NCBI RefSeq assembly: GCF_900114315.1
Contig: NZ_FOSQ01000014.1
Location: 1-64,000, forward strand
Reading direction: 5' to 3'
Length of the DNA stretch: 64,000 nucleotides
Origin: Falsiroseomonas stagni DSM 19981
GTDB lineage: Bacteria; Pseudomonadota; Alphaproteobacteria; Acetobacterales; Acetobacteraceae
The translations under genes were made by a program, and so were the position numbers. Position 1 is the first letter of the stretch. Every line of letters begins with the position of its first letter. Shown piece after piece: positions 8,838 through 18,236 of the stretch. The notes under the pieces were generated by a model, which was given only the letters and a program-made list of their open reading frames with translations, was not told the origin of the DNA and did not search any database.

Positions 8838-9708
8838 CCCCGCGCCCCCTCCCTCCGCCGCCCGGCTGACGATCCCCTGGGCGGAACAGCTCGGCGCGCG
8901 CCTGCCGCCGCTGCTGGTGGAGGCCGAGCGGGTGGCGGCCACCGTGATGCCCGGCATCCATGGCCGCCGCCGCGCCGGGCCGGGGGAGGCCTTCTGGCAG
9001 TTCCGCCCCTATGTCGCCGGCGACCAAGCCAGCCGGATCGACTGGCGCCAGTCCGGCAAGTCCGACCGGCTGTTCATCCGGGAGACGGAGTGGGAGGCCG
9101 CGCAGACGGTCGCGCTGTGGCGCGCCGCCGATGCCGGCATGGCCTGGCGCAGCGGGCCGGAGGTGCCGCCCAAGCAGTTGCGCGCCGACCTGTTGCTGCT
9201 GGCGCTGTCGGCGCTGCTGCTGCGCGGCGGCGAAAGGGTGCGCCTGTTCGGCCTGCCGCGTCCCTTCGCCGGCCGCGGTGCCCTGCCGCAGATCGCGGAT
9301 TCCATGGCTTCCATGGCGCCGGTGCCGGAGGATCCGCGCATCGCGCGGCACGCCCGCGCCGTGCTGTTCGGGGATTTCTGGGGGCGGCTGGAGGAGACCC
9401 GCCGCGCGGTCGGCGCGCTGTCCGCCCAGGGCGTGCGCGGCCACATGGTGCAGGTCATCGACCCGGCGGAGGAGACGCTGCCCTATGCCGGCCGCATCCG
9501 GTTCGAGGAGGTGGCCGCGGGCCTGGCGGCGGCGCTGGTGCCGCGCGTCGAATCGGTGCGGGAGGTCTATCTGGAACGGCTGACGCGCCACCGCGCGGGC
9601 CTGGCTGCCATTGCCGCCGCCGCCGGCTGGAGTTTTGCCACCCACCGCACCGACCAGCCGCCGGAGGCCGCGCTGCTGGCCCTGCACCAGGCGCTGGCGC
9701 CGCCATGA
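8830..9708 (+). CDS. DUF58 domain protein
   Basis: A 292-residue soluble protein. The DUF58 signature is visible as GRRRAGPGEAFWQFRPYVAG followed by DQASRIDWRQSGKSDRLFIRE (about 41-81), and a VWA-like fold is expected in the rest. The start is TTG at 8830, eight bases inside the end of the MoxR gene, which suggests translational coupling. DUF58 proteins occur almost always with MoxR ATPases and are thought to be their substrates or partners. An alternative internal start cannot be excluded. Confidence 0.85.
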
Positions 9709-9725
9709 GTGCTCTCATTGACGAC

Positions 9726-9784
9726 GGTCCAGGAGGCTCTGCCTCCTGGCGGATGGGGTCCGGGGAAGGCAGAGCCTTCCCCGG
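9726..9784 (+). repeat. double-hairpin intergenic repeat, copy 1
   Basis: GGTCC leads into CCAGGAGGC-TCT-GCCTCCTGG (9729-9749). A spacer GCGGATGGGGT follows, then CCGGGGAAGGC-AGA-GCCTTCCCCGG (9760-9784). The same arrangement with compensating base changes occurs on the other strand at 22257-22313. It sits between the DUF58 and DUF4159 genes, where it could cause partial termination or stabilise the upstream transcript. Confidence 0.8.
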
Positions 9785-9814
9785 GTCGCTCCTTTGCTGG
9801 ACGGGCACCGCCCC

Positions 9815-12565
9815 ATGCTGACGCTCGGCCCCATCGCCTTCACCGCCCCCTGGCTGCTGGTCGCCCTCGCCCTGCTGCCCATCCTCTGGTGGCTGTTGCG
9901 GGTCACGCCGCCGGCGCCGAAGCGGCAATCCTTCCCGGCGTTGCGGCTGTTGCAGGAATTGCCGGCGCCGGAGGAAACCCCCTCTCGCACCCCCTGGTGG
10001 CTGCTGGCGCTGCGGCTGGCCGCGGCGGCGCTGATCATCCTGGGCCTGGCGCGCCCGGTGTGGAACGCGACGGCGGGCGAGGGCGGGGACGGTCCGCTGC
10101 TGATCGCGATCGATGATGGCTGGGCCGCGGCCGCCGATTGGCCGGACCGGCTGGCCGCCGCCGAATCGGTGCTGGACGCCGCCGCGCGCAGCGGCCGCCG
10201 CACCGCCCTGCTGCTGACGGCGCCGCCTGCCGTGCCGGAGGCCCCGCGCATCACCGGCCTGATGCCGGCGGAGGAATTGCGGTCCCGCCTCGCCGCGCTG
10301 CGGCCCAAGCCCTGGGCGCCGGACCGGCCCGGCGCGCGGGAGGCCCTGGCCGCCTGGCGCGCGCAGCATGCCAGCCCCTTCGCCACCTTCTACGTGGCGG
10401 ACGGCGTGGAGCATGAGGGGGCCGAGGCGCGCGGCTTCCCCGCCCTGGCGGAGGCCCTGGCCGCCGGCGGCACGCTGACCCTGGCGCGGTCGGAGGGCCG
10501 CCCGACGCGGGTGCTGCCGCCGCCGCGCGGCGAGGCAGACCGCCTGGTGCTGACGGTCCGCACGACGCCGCTGCCGATTGCCTCGGAGGCCGTGGTGCTG
10601 GCCCGGACGGGGGATGGCCGGACGCTGGACCGCGCCGTGGTGCCGATCCCCGCCGGGGCGACGGAGGCCGAGGCAGCGATGCCGCTGCCGCTGGAAATCC
10701 GCAACCAGGTGGTGCGGCTCGACCTCGATGGCATCACGGGCGCCAATGCCACGGTGCTGCTGGATGAACGTTTTCGTCGCAGGCCGGTGGGGCTGATCTC
10801 GGGCGGGGAGGAAGCGGCGGCGGATGTGCCGCTGATCGGGGAGCTCTTCTACCTCGACCGCGCGCTGGCGCCCCATGCCGAGCTGCGGCGGGGCAGTGTG
10901 GAGGCGCTGCTGGCGCGGCGGCTTTCCGTCCTGGTGCTGGCCGACCGGCCCATCACGGAGGGGCGGGAGCGGGAACAGCTGACGCGCTGGATCGAGGCCG
11001 GCGGTACGCTGCTGCGCTTCGCCGGGCCGCGGCTGGCGGAGGCACCGGACACGCTGATGCCGGTGCCGCTGCGCGCCGGCGAACGGCAGCTCGGTGGCGC
11101 GCTGTCCTGGGAAAGGCCGCAGACGCTGGCCCCCTTCCCGGAAGGCTCGCCCTTCCAGGGGCTGATGCCGCCGCCGGAAGTGACGGTGGAACGCCAGGTG
11201 CTGGCGGAGCCCTCCGCGCGCCTCACCGGCCATACCTGGGCGCGGCTGGCGGATGGCACGCCGCTGGTGACCTGGGACAACCGGGGCGCGGGGCGGATCG
11301 TGATGTTCCACGTCACCGCCAATGCCGAATGGTCCAACCTGCCGCTGTCAGGGTTGTTCGTGGAGATGATGAAGCGCCTGGTCGCCCTCTCCGCCGGGGT
11401 CGGCGGCGCCGATGGGGAAGCCCCCCTGCCGCCCTTCGAGACGCTGGACGGCTTCGGCCGGCTCGGCCCGCCCCAGCCCGGCGCGCAGCCCATCCCGCCC
11501 GCGCGGATCGAGAACGAGGCGCCATCGCCCCGCCACCCGCCGGGCTGGTACGGCAGCGGCGCGGGGGGAGAGGCCGCGCATCGCCGCGCGCTGAACCTCG
11601 GCGCGGGGGTGGCCCCGCCACGGCTGGCCACCGGCATCCCGGCGGGGACATCGATGAGCACCATCGGCGGCGTGCCGGCGGAACGGGACCTCGGCCCCTG
11701 GCTGCTGGCGGCGGCGATGCTGCTGCTGGTGGTGGACATGATCCTGTCCCTGCTGCTGCGCGGCCTGGTCGGGCGCGGGCGCAGCCGGGCGATGTCCGGG
11801 ATGGGGGCGGGGGCGATCCTGCTGGGCGCGATGCTGGCCGGCGGCCCGGTGGCGGCGCAGGACGGCAATGCGGCGCTGGCCACGCGGCTCGGCTATGTCG
11901 TCACCGGCGATGCGGCGGTGGATGAGGTGAGCCGCACGGGCCTCGTCGGGCTGTCGGATTTCGTCAACCGGCGGACGGCGGCCGCGCTGGCGGACCCGCT
12001 GCCGGTGACGCCGGGGCGCGACGATTTGGCCTTCTTCCCGCTGCTCTACTGGCCCGTGCTGGGGGACGCGCCCCAGCCCAGCGCCGCCGCCGCCGCCGCG
12101 CTGAACGGCTTCATGCGCAATGGTGGCATCATCCTGTTCGACACGCGGGATGAGGGATCGGGCGAGGGCTTTTCTCCGGGTTCGCGCGCCGCTTTGCGGC
12201 GGCTCACCAGGGATCTCTCGATCCCGCCGCTGGCGCCGGTGGCGGAGGACCATGTGCTGCGGCGCGCCTTCTACCTGCTGCAGGACCTGCCGGGCCGCTT
12301 CACCGGCGGCAATGTCTGGGTGGCGCGGGAACAGGACCGGGCGAATGACAGCGTCAGCCCCGTCATCATCGGGGGGCATGACTGGGCCTCCGCCTGGGCG
12401 ATCGATGCGCGGGGCAACAACCCCTATGCCGTGATCCCCGGCGGGGCGCGGCAGCGGATTCTGGCCTACCGCTTCGGCACCAACCTCGTGATGTACGCGC
12501 TGACCGGCAACTACAAGGGCGACCAGGTGCATGTGCCGGCCATCCTGGAAAGGCTGGGGAATTGA
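9815..12565 (+). CDS. BatA/DUF4159 domain membrane protein
   Basis: A 916-residue protein. The N-terminus holds a BatA-type domain with two membrane helices (about 9-26 and 60-80: LVALALLPILWWLL, LLALRLAAAALIILGLA). A VWA-like and periplasmic part follows, then two further helices near 620-680. The last 210 residues are a DUF4159 domain (GRDDLAFFPLLYWPV, NGGIILFDTRDEG, GGHDWASAWA). The protein is probably inner-membrane with large soluble domains on both sides, and part of a MoxR-served complex. The ATG at 9815 is chosen because it begins the first helix; the frame is open seven codons further. The double-hairpin repeat lies just upstream. The biochemical role is unknown. Confidence 0.85.
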   Translation: MLTLGPIAFTAPWLLVALALLPILWWLLRVTPPAPKRQSFPALRLLQELPAPEETPSRTPWWLLALRLAAAALIILGLARPVWNATAGEGGDGPLLIAIDDGWAAAADWPDRLAAAESVLDAAARSGRRTALLLTAPPAVPEAPRITGLMPAEELRSRLAALRPKPWAPDRPGAREALAAWRAQHASPFATFYVADGVEHEGAEARGFPALAEALAAGGTLTLARSEGRPTRVLPPPRGEADRLVLTVRTTPLPIASEAVVLARTGDGRTLDRAVVPIPAGATEAEAAMPLPLEIRNQVVRLDLDGITGANATVLLDERFRRRPVGLISGGEEAAADVPLIGELFYLDRALAPHAELRRGSVEALLARRLSVLVLADRPITEGREREQLTRWIEAGGTLLRFAGPRLAEAPDTLMPVPLRAGERQLGGALSWERPQTLAPFPEGSPFQGLMPPPEVTVERQVLAEPSARLTGHTWARLADGTPLVTWDNRGAGRIVMFHVTANAEWSNLPLSGLFVEMMKRLVALSAGVGGADGEAPLPPFETLDGFGRLGPPQPGAQPIPPARIENEAPSPRHPPGWYGSGAGGEAAHRRALNLGAGVAPPRLATGIPAGTSMSTIGGVPAERDLGPWLLAAAMLLLVVDMILSLLLRGLVGRGRSRAMSGMGAGAILLGAMLAGGPVAAQDGNAALATRLGYVVTGDAAVDEVSRTGLVGLSDFVNRRTAAALADPLPVTPGRDDLAFFPLLYWPVLGDAPQPSAAAAAALNGFMRNGGIILFDTRDEGSGEGFSPGSRAALRRLTRDLSIPPLAPVAEDHVLRRAFYLLQDLPGRFTGGNVWVAREQDRANDSVSPVIIGGHDWASAWAIDARGNNPYAVIPGGARQRILAYRFGTNLVMYALTGNYKGDQVHVPAILERLGN

Positions 12566-12587
12566 GGGCGCTTGAGGGAATGAACCC

Positions 12588-14741
12588 ATGAAGCAGGCGC
12601 TGGCTGGCATCGACTTCGCGCCCGTCATCCCGCTGTGGCTACTCGCGGCGCTGGCGGGGCTCGCGCTGCTGGCCTTGCTGCCGGGGCTGCTGCGCGTGGT
12701 GCGGAACAGCGCGGGCGCGGCAAGCTGGGCCCCGGCGCCCGGCATCTGGCTGCGCGCGCTCGCCTTCGGCGCGCTGGTGCTGGCTCTCGCCAATCCCCGC
12801 CTGGTGGAGGAGACGCGGGAGACGCGGCCCGACATCGCGCTGCTCGTCGTCGACCGCAGCGACAGCGCCGTGCTCGGCCCGCGGGAGGCGCAGATCACCG
12901 CGGCGCGGGAAGCGATCGAGGCCCGCGCGCGGCGCCTGCCGGAACTCGAACTCCGCACCGTGGAGGTGCCGGAGGGCGGCAACCAGGGCACGCGGCTGTT
13001 CAGCGCGATGGAACGCGCCTTGGCGGACATCCCCCGCGCCAGGCTGGCGGGCGTGATGGCGCTGACGGATGGGCAGGTGCATGACATCCCCGCCGCCCCG
13101 GCGCTGGACGCCCCCTTTCACCTGCTGCTGTCGGGACGGCCGGGCGAGGTGGACCGGCGGCTTCGCGTGGTGGAGGCGCCGGGCTTCGGCATCGTCGGCC
13201 GCCCGGTCGAATTGCGGGTGGTGGTGGAGGACCAGGGCGCGCCGCCCGGCGGTGCCGCGCGCCTGACCATCCGGCGGGACGGCCAGCCGCCCCGCGTCGA
13301 ATCCGTCGCCGTCGGCCGCGAACACCGCATCGCGGTGCCGATCGAGCGGGGCGGGCCGACCGTGGTGGAGATCACCGCCGAAACCCGGCCGGGGGAGGTC
13401 AGCGAGATCAACAACCGCGCCGTCGTCTCCATCAACGGCGTGCGCGACCGGCTGCGGGTGCTGCTGGTCTCGGGCGAGCCCCATGCGGGGCAGCGGACCT
13501 GGCGGCGGCTGCTGAAGGCCGATCCGAACGTCGATCTCGTCCACTTCACCATCCTTCGCCCGCCGGAGAAGGACGATCTGACACCGCTGCATGAACTCGC
13601 CCTGATCGCCTTCCCGGTGCGGGAGCTGTTCCAGGTCAAGCTGCGGGAATTCGACCTCATCGTCTTCGACCGCTTCGCCAATCGCGGCCTGCTGCCGCCG
13701 GTCTACCTCCGCAACATCGCGGACTACGTCCGCGGCGGCGGCGCGCTGCTGATGTCGGTCGGGCCGGAATTCGCGGGGCCGACGAGCCTCGCCTCCACGC
13801 CGCTGGGCCAGATCCTGCCGGCCCGCCCGCCGACCGGCGCCGGCGCCGCGCAGGCCGCGCTGCTCGAACAGCCCTTCCGGCCTATGGTGACGGAGACGGG
13901 GGCGCGGCATCCGGTGACGGAGGGCCTGCCCGGCGCCAATGTGCTGGGCGCCGGCCTGGCGGATGCCACCTGGGGCCGCTGGTACCGCGCCATGCGCGCC
14001 GATGCGCGGGCCGGCAACACCGTGATGGAAGGGCCGAACGGCACGCCGCTGATGGTGCTGGACCGGGTGGGGGAGGGCCGCGTCGCCCTCATGCTCTCCG
14101 ATCACATCTGGCTGTGGTCCCGCGGCCATGATGGCGGTGGGCCGCAGCAGGAACTGCTCCGCCGCATCGCCCATTGGACGATGAAGGAGCCGGAGCTGGA
14201 GGAGGAGGATCTGACGGCGCGGATCGACCAGGGCCACCTGACCGTCGTCCGCCGCAGCCTGGAAGCCGGCCCGCCGCCCGAGATCACCATCACCGCCCCC
14301 GATGGCAGCATCACCCGCCGCGCCGCCGAAGCCCGGGGCGGTGGCCGCGCGGTGGTGGAGATGCCGGCGGTGCAGGCCGGCGTCTGGCAGGCCGCCGATG
14401 GCCGCCGCACCGCCTTCGCCGCGGCCGAGGCCCCGAACCCGATGGAGGTGGCGGACCTCCGCGCCGACGAAACGCGGCTGCGGCCCCTGGCGGAGGCGAC
14501 GGGCGGCGCGGTGCGCTGGCTCGGCACCGATGCCCAGCCACTGGTGCCGGAACTCCGCCGCGTGGCGCTGGGGCGGGACCAGCATGGCGGGGCCAGCCCC
14601 GGCCCCGGCTGGATCGGGCTGCGGCGCAACGCGGACCACACCGTGACCGGCATCACCGCCCTGCCCCTGCTGCCGCCCTGGCTCGCCCTGCCGCTGGTGC
14701 TGGGCCTGGCCCTGGTGGCCTGGCGGCGGGAGGGGCGCTGA
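12588..14741 (+). CDS. large membrane protein with VWA-like and glutamine-amidotransferase-like domains
   Basis: A 717-residue protein. Two N-terminal membrane helices (about 14-36 and 49-67) are followed by a VWA-like segment with a DRSDSA motif (PDIALLVVDRSDSA, MIDAS-like D-x-S-x-S) and a TDGQ motif. A class-I glutamine-amidotransferase-like fold spans about 280-525 (LRVLLVSGEPHAG, YVRGGGALLMSVGP), without an evident catalytic Cys. A single helix lies at the C-terminus (LPPWLALPLVLGLALVAW). It completes the MoxR-DUF58-DUF4159 set and starts 22 bases after the DUF4159 stop. It is probably the membrane scaffold of this complex; the actual activity is not known. Confidence 0.8.
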   Translation: MKQALAGIDFAPVIPLWLLAALAGLALLALLPGLLRVVRNSAGAASWAPAPGIWLRALAFGALVLALANPRLVEETRETRPDIALLVVDRSDSAVLGPREAQITAAREAIEARARRLPELELRTVEVPEGGNQGTRLFSAMERALADIPRARLAGVMALTDGQVHDIPAAPALDAPFHLLLSGRPGEVDRRLRVVEAPGFGIVGRPVELRVVVEDQGAPPGGAARLTIRRDGQPPRVESVAVGREHRIAVPIERGGPTVVEITAETRPGEVSEINNRAVVSINGVRDRLRVLLVSGEPHAGQRTWRRLLKADPNVDLVHFTILRPPEKDDLTPLHELALIAFPVRELFQVKLREFDLIVFDRFANRGLLPPVYLRNIADYVRGGGALLMSVGPEFAGPTSLASTPLGQILPARPPTGAGAAQAALLEQPFRPMVTETGARHPVTEGLPGANVLGAGLADATWGRWYRAMRADARAGNTVMEGPNGTPLMVLDRVGEGRVALMLSDHIWLWSRGHDGGGPQQELLRRIAHWTMKEPELEEEDLTARIDQGHLTVVRRSLEAGPPPEITITAPDGSITRRAAEARGGGRAVVEMPAVQAGVWQAADGRRTAFAAAEAPNPMEVADLRADETRLRPLAEATGGAVRWLGTDAQPLVPELRRVALGRDQHGGASPGPGWIGLRRNADHTVTGITALPLLPPWLALPLVLGLALVAWRREGR

Positions 14742-14763
14742 CGTTTCGCGGCCGGCATCCTAC

Positions 14764-15129
14764 ATGCCAGGCATGACCCGGACAGCCGCTCTCGGAGCCC
14801 TCCTCCTGCTCGGTGCCTGCGCGCAGGGGCCGACGCTGCAACAGCGCCTCTCGGTCTTCATGGGCCAGGGGGAGGGTGACCTCGTTGCCGCCCTCGGCGT
14901 GCCGGTGCGCGTGCATGAGGCCGAGGGACGCCGCTTCCTGCAGTTCGAGCAGCGCCGCACCGTGGCTGTGGCCGCGCCCCAGCCCTTTCCCTATTACGGG
15001 CGCTTCGGACCGCGCTTCAGCCAGTGGCCGCAGCCGCCGGGCTACGCGGTCATCGGCTGCGACATCACCTTCGAATTGCAGGAAGGCCGGGTCCAGGGCT
15101 TTTCCACCCGCGGCGAGGGCTGCCGGTGA
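14764..15129 (+). CDS. small lipoprotein, unknown function
   Basis: A 121-residue protein. The signal peptide carries a lipobox (ALLLLGAC, Cys about 19). The rest is a small domain with a YYGRFGPRF aromatic stretch and two later Cys (CDITF and the terminal GEGCR) that could form a disulphide. It contains QGEGDLVAALGVP, reminiscent of lipoproteins of the SmpA/BamE-like general shape, but this is not firm. It follows the membrane-protein gene by 22 bases and may be co-transcribed with the ankyrin gene. Confidence 0.7.
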   Translation: MPGMTRTAALGALLLLGACAQGPTLQQRLSVFMGQGEGDLVAALGVPVRVHEAEGRRFLQFEQRRTVAVAAPQPFPYYGRFGPRFSQWPQPPGYAVIGCDITFELQEGRVQGFSTRGEGCR

Positions 15130-15173
15130 TCGGGCCCTTCCTCGGCCGGGGGGAAGTGCGTAGGTTGCGGGCC

Positions 15174-15836
15174 ATGCGACGCATCCCCCGCCTGCCCGCC
15201 CTGCTGCTTCCCCCCCTGCTGGCCAGCGGCGCCTTCATGGCCACGCCGCCGGCTTCGGCGCAGGAGATGATCCGGCCGCCGCCGGCCGCCAATACCCAGC
15301 AGGCCCCCGCCCCTGCCCTGCCGGGCCTGGCGGCGCGGCGGGCCGTGGCGCCGATCCCGGGCGATCCCGCCGCGAACCTGTCCCCCAATGCTGCGCTGTT
15401 CGATGCGGTGGCGCGCGGCGACATCGCCGCGGCGCGCGATGCCGTGTCGCGCGGGGCGGATGTGGAGGCGCGGAACGCGCTCGGCCTGACGGCGCTGGAT
15501 GCGGCGGTGGACCAGGGGCGCAACGACATCGCCTTCTACCTGCTCTCGGCCCGCGACGTGTCGCGCAGCGGCACCCAGGCGCGGGCCCCCGCCGCCGGCC
15601 GCGCCAGCGCCGCGCCCCCCGCGCCGCCCCCGCGCCCGGTCCGGCAGGCGGCGCCGCTCAACACGCCGCCCATCGCCGCGGCGGCGGTGGCACAGCCCCG
15701 TTCGGCCACGCTCTGGGCCGGCAATGGCGGCGCGCCGCAGCCGGAGATCGGCTTCCTCGGCTTCGATGCCGGCCGTCCCGCCGGCGCCGCACCCCCGGCC
15801 GAGGCCGCGCCTGCCCGCCGCGCGCCGCGCGGCTGA
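15174..15836 (+). CDS. secreted ankyrin-repeat protein
   Basis: A 220-residue protein. The N-terminal signal peptide ends at the ASA-QE site (about residue 29). Two short ankyrin-like repeats occupy about 65-125 (NAALFDAVARGDIAAARDAV, ADVEARNALGLTALDAAVDQ). A long Pro/Ala-rich low-complexity tail follows. It is probably periplasmic and binds a protein partner. The start at 15174 is chosen because the signal peptide begins there; the frame is open upstream without coding character. No partner is identified. Confidence 0.7.
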   Translation: MRRIPRLPALLLPPLLASGAFMATPPASAQEMIRPPPAANTQQAPAPALPGLAARRAVAPIPGDPAANLSPNAALFDAVARGDIAAARDAVSRGADVEARNALGLTALDAAVDQGRNDIAFYLLSARDVSRSGTQARAPAAGRASAAPPAPPPRPVRQAAPLNTPPIAAAAVAQPRSATLWAGNGGAPQPEIGFLGFDAGRPAGAAPPAEAAPARRAPRG

Positions 15837-15861
15837 GCCGGATCCACCGCGCGCCGCGCCG

Positions 15862-17988
15862 TCAGTCGTTCCCGGCTGAACGGACGCCCGGGCGCTGATC
15901 GACCGCCCCGGCGGGGGATGCGGCGGGGCGGGCCGCCGGGTCCGCCACCCGGCCACGCAGCGCGTCGATCAGGCCGAGCAGGCGGCGCGTCTCGAAGGGC
16001 TTTCGCAGCACCGCATCGAAGCCGGCGGCACGGCAGGCGGGCTCCACCTCCTCCGGCTGTTCGGCCGTCAGTGCGATCAGCGGCACGCGGCCCTGTTCGC
16101 CGGGCAGGGTCCGCAGCGCGGCGGCGACGCCGAAGCCATCGAGGCCCGGCATGTGCAGGTCCAGCACCGCCAGGTCGAAGGCCGCGCCATGCAGCGCGGC
16201 GAGCGCCGCCGGCCCGTCCTCCGTCGCCGTCACGGCATGGCCGGCGCGTTCCAGCACCGCCGTCAGCAGCAGGCGGCTGGCCGCCACATCCTCCGCCACC
16301 AGGATGCGGAGCGCGGCATCATGGGCGGGGGCGAGCGGCGCGGCCCCGGGGCGGTAGGGCACCCAGAAGACGAAGCGGCTGCCCGCCCCCGGCTTGCTCT
16401 CGGCGCCGATGGCGCCGCCCATCGCCTCCACCAGCCGCCGGCAGATGGCAAGGCCGAGGCCGCTGCCGCCGAAGCGCCGCGCGGTATCGGCGCCTTCCTG
16501 GCGGAAGCGGTCGAAGATGCGGGGCAGGGCCTCCGGCGCGATGCCGATGCCGGTATCGACCACGGCCACCTCCACCCGTTCCGGCCGCGCGGTCAGGCGT
16601 GCGGAGACGACGATCTCCCCACGCTCCGTGAACTTGATGGCGTTGCTGATGAGGTTGGTGGTGATCTGGCGCAGCCGCATCGGGTCGCCCCGCATCCAGC
16701 GCGGCAGGCCGGGGTCCAGCTGCACCCGCAGGCCGAGCCCCTTCTGCTGGGCGACGCTGCGCATCAGCCCCGCGCAATCCTCCAGCAGCTGCGCGATCTC
16801 GATATCCGCGTCTTCCAGCTCCACCGCGCCTTCATCCAGCCGGGCGAAGTCCAGCACATCGCCGATCAGCGCCAGCAGCGCCTGGCCGGCCCGGCGCTGC
16901 TGCTCCACCCATGATTTGGCGGTGGGGGGCAGGTCGGCCTTGGCGAGGAGGTCGGTGTAGCCGAGCAGCCCGGTCAGCGGCGCGCGCAGCTCATGGCTGA
17001 CCGTCGCCAGCATGTCGGTGCGGCGGCGGTCATGATCCGCGGCGCGGGCCAGGGCTTCGGCCTGGCTGCGATGGCGCATCGCCTCCTGCCCCCGGTGGCG
17101 GGATGCGATGCGGGCGGCGACGCCGATGCCGGCCATCACGGCGGCGGCGCCAGTGGCCAGGACCAGCCAGCCCAGCACGGTGGCGGCGAAGGTGTCGGGC
17201 GTGGCGGCGGCCACCAGCGTCCAGCGCGAATCGCCGACCGGCATCGCATAGGCGGTGAGCGAGGGCAGCGACAGCATCTGGCGGGGCTGCGCCAGCGCCA
17301 GGCGCAGATCCTCCGGCGCCGCGGTGCCACTGGCGGCGCGGGCGATCATCCGGCCCTCGGCATCCAGCAGGGTCGCCGACCAGCCGCGCGGCAGGTCGGC
17401 CTGGTCCAGCACGCGGGCATAGGCCGAGGCCTCGACCGCCCCCATGAGGGAGAAGCGCACCAGGCCATCGACCCGGACAGGAACCCGCAGCGCCACGAAG
17501 CCGTCCAGCAGGCCGCTCGGCATGGCGCGGCCGGTGCGCAGCACGCTGGCGACCGAGGCCGGGTCGCGCAGCGGCGGCAGCACGGCTTCAACGGGGTAGC
17601 GAAGGTTCAGCAACTGACGTTCGCCATCCATCAGGACGATGGTGAACCAGGATGAATCGCGCGCCATGGCGCGCTGCGCCTCGGCCCGGAAGGAGACGAG
17701 GTCCCCGGCGGCGAGGCGCGCCGAGCCGGCCAGCGCCTCCAGCACCCGGATGCCGCCGCGGAGTTCGGCCTCCAGCGCCACGGAAAGCGCCGTGGCCGCC
17801 CGCTGCAGGTCGGCCTGCCGGTCTGCCTCCCGCTCCGCCCGCAGGGCCAGCGACAGCATCAGGCCGAAGGCCGCCAGCGGAAGGACGGCCAGGAAAGGGG
17901 CAAAGAGGGTCAGCCGGGACAGCAACCTGCGGGAGAACCAGGACCCGCCCTCCTCGGGGAGGGGTGATGGCGTGACGATTTCTGGCAC
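15862..17988 (-). CDS. hybrid sensor histidine kinase with receiver domain
   Basis: About 708 residues. Two membrane helices flank a periplasmic double-Cache-like sensor (helix 1 about 23-46, helix 2 about 270-292). A HisKA domain follows with the phospho-His in TVSHELRAPL, then an ATPase domain ([27 protein letters not shown]). The C-terminal receiver has VLDLHMPG with the phospho-Asp and LRKPFE with the conserved Lys. It is an orphan with no response regulator alongside, so the output partner is unknown. The frame extends 56 codons further to an ATG at 18156. That stretch is AT-richer and unlike coding DNA, so the GTG at 17988 is preferred. Confidence 0.85.
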   Translation of the reverse strand: MPEIVTPSPLPEEGGSWFSRRLLSRLTLFAPFLAVLPLAAFGLMLSLALRAEREADRQADLQRAATALSVALEAELRGGIRVLEALAGSARLAAGDLVSFRAEAQRAMARDSSWFTIVLMDGERQLLNLRYPVEAVLPPLRDPASVASVLRTGRAMPSGLLDGFVALRVPVRVDGLVRFSLMGAVEASAYARVLDQADLPRGWSATLLDAEGRMIARAASGTAAPEDLRLALAQPRQMLSLPSLTAYAMPVGDSRWTLVAAATPDTFAATVLGWLVLATGAAAVMAGIGVAARIASRHRGQEAMRHRSQAEALARAADHDRRRTDMLATVSHELRAPLTGLLGYTDLLAKADLPPTAKSWVEQQRRAGQALLALIGDVLDFARLDEGAVELEDADIEIAQLLEDCAGLMRSVAQQKGLGLRVQLDPGLPRWMRGDPMRLRQITTNLISNAIKFTERGEIVVSARLTARPERVEVAVVDTGIGIAPEALPRIFDRFRQEGADTARRFGGSGLGLAICRRLVEAMGGAIGAESKPGAGSRFVFWVPYRPGAAPLAPAHDAALRILVAEDVAASRLLLTAVLERAGHAVTATEDGPAALAALHGAAFDLAVLDLHMPGLDGFGVAAALRTLPGEQGRVPLIALTAEQPEEVEPACRAAGFDAVLRKPFETRRLLGLIDALRGRVADPAARPAASPAGAVDQRPGVRSAGND

Positions 17989-18170
17989 GCTGGCGCTGCA
18001 CCTTCCGCTGGGGATCGCGACGGCGGTAGCCGATCCACCGGGCGCCCAGGCACCGATTACAGCATCGGATGTAGTGCCGTCATCCCATGCTTCTACCGGA
18101 ACGCGAAAATCATCAACAGAGCGCAACCAGATCCGGCAATAGGCCGCGGTAGACAAGGATATTTCTTGAA

Positions 18171-18190
18171 CCGCGGCGGAATCGCCGCGG
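18171..18190 (-). terminator. GC hairpin after the Bug gene pair
   Basis: CCGCGGCG-GAAT-CGCCGCGG is a perfect 8-bp stem with a four-base loop. It lies 47 bp beyond the stop of the minus-strand Bug gene and is followed on that strand by TTCAAGAAAT. There is no long T-run, so it is a weak intrinsic terminator at best. The rest of the 248-bp gap 17989-18236 shows no gene. Confidence 0.4.
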
Positions 18191-18236
18191 CTTCACATGG
18201 CCGTTACCGCGTCTCCTGGCCCATCGGGCCGGCCGG

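Noticed and set aside
9455-11311. 618-codon minus-strand frame opposite DUF58/DUF4159
   Set aside because: Same antisense artefact; no start signal and no family features.
12639-14639. 666-codon antisense frame across the large membrane-protein gene
   Set aside because: Antisense frames without stops are common where GC3 is near 100 percent; it shows no recognisable domain and covers a well-supported gene.
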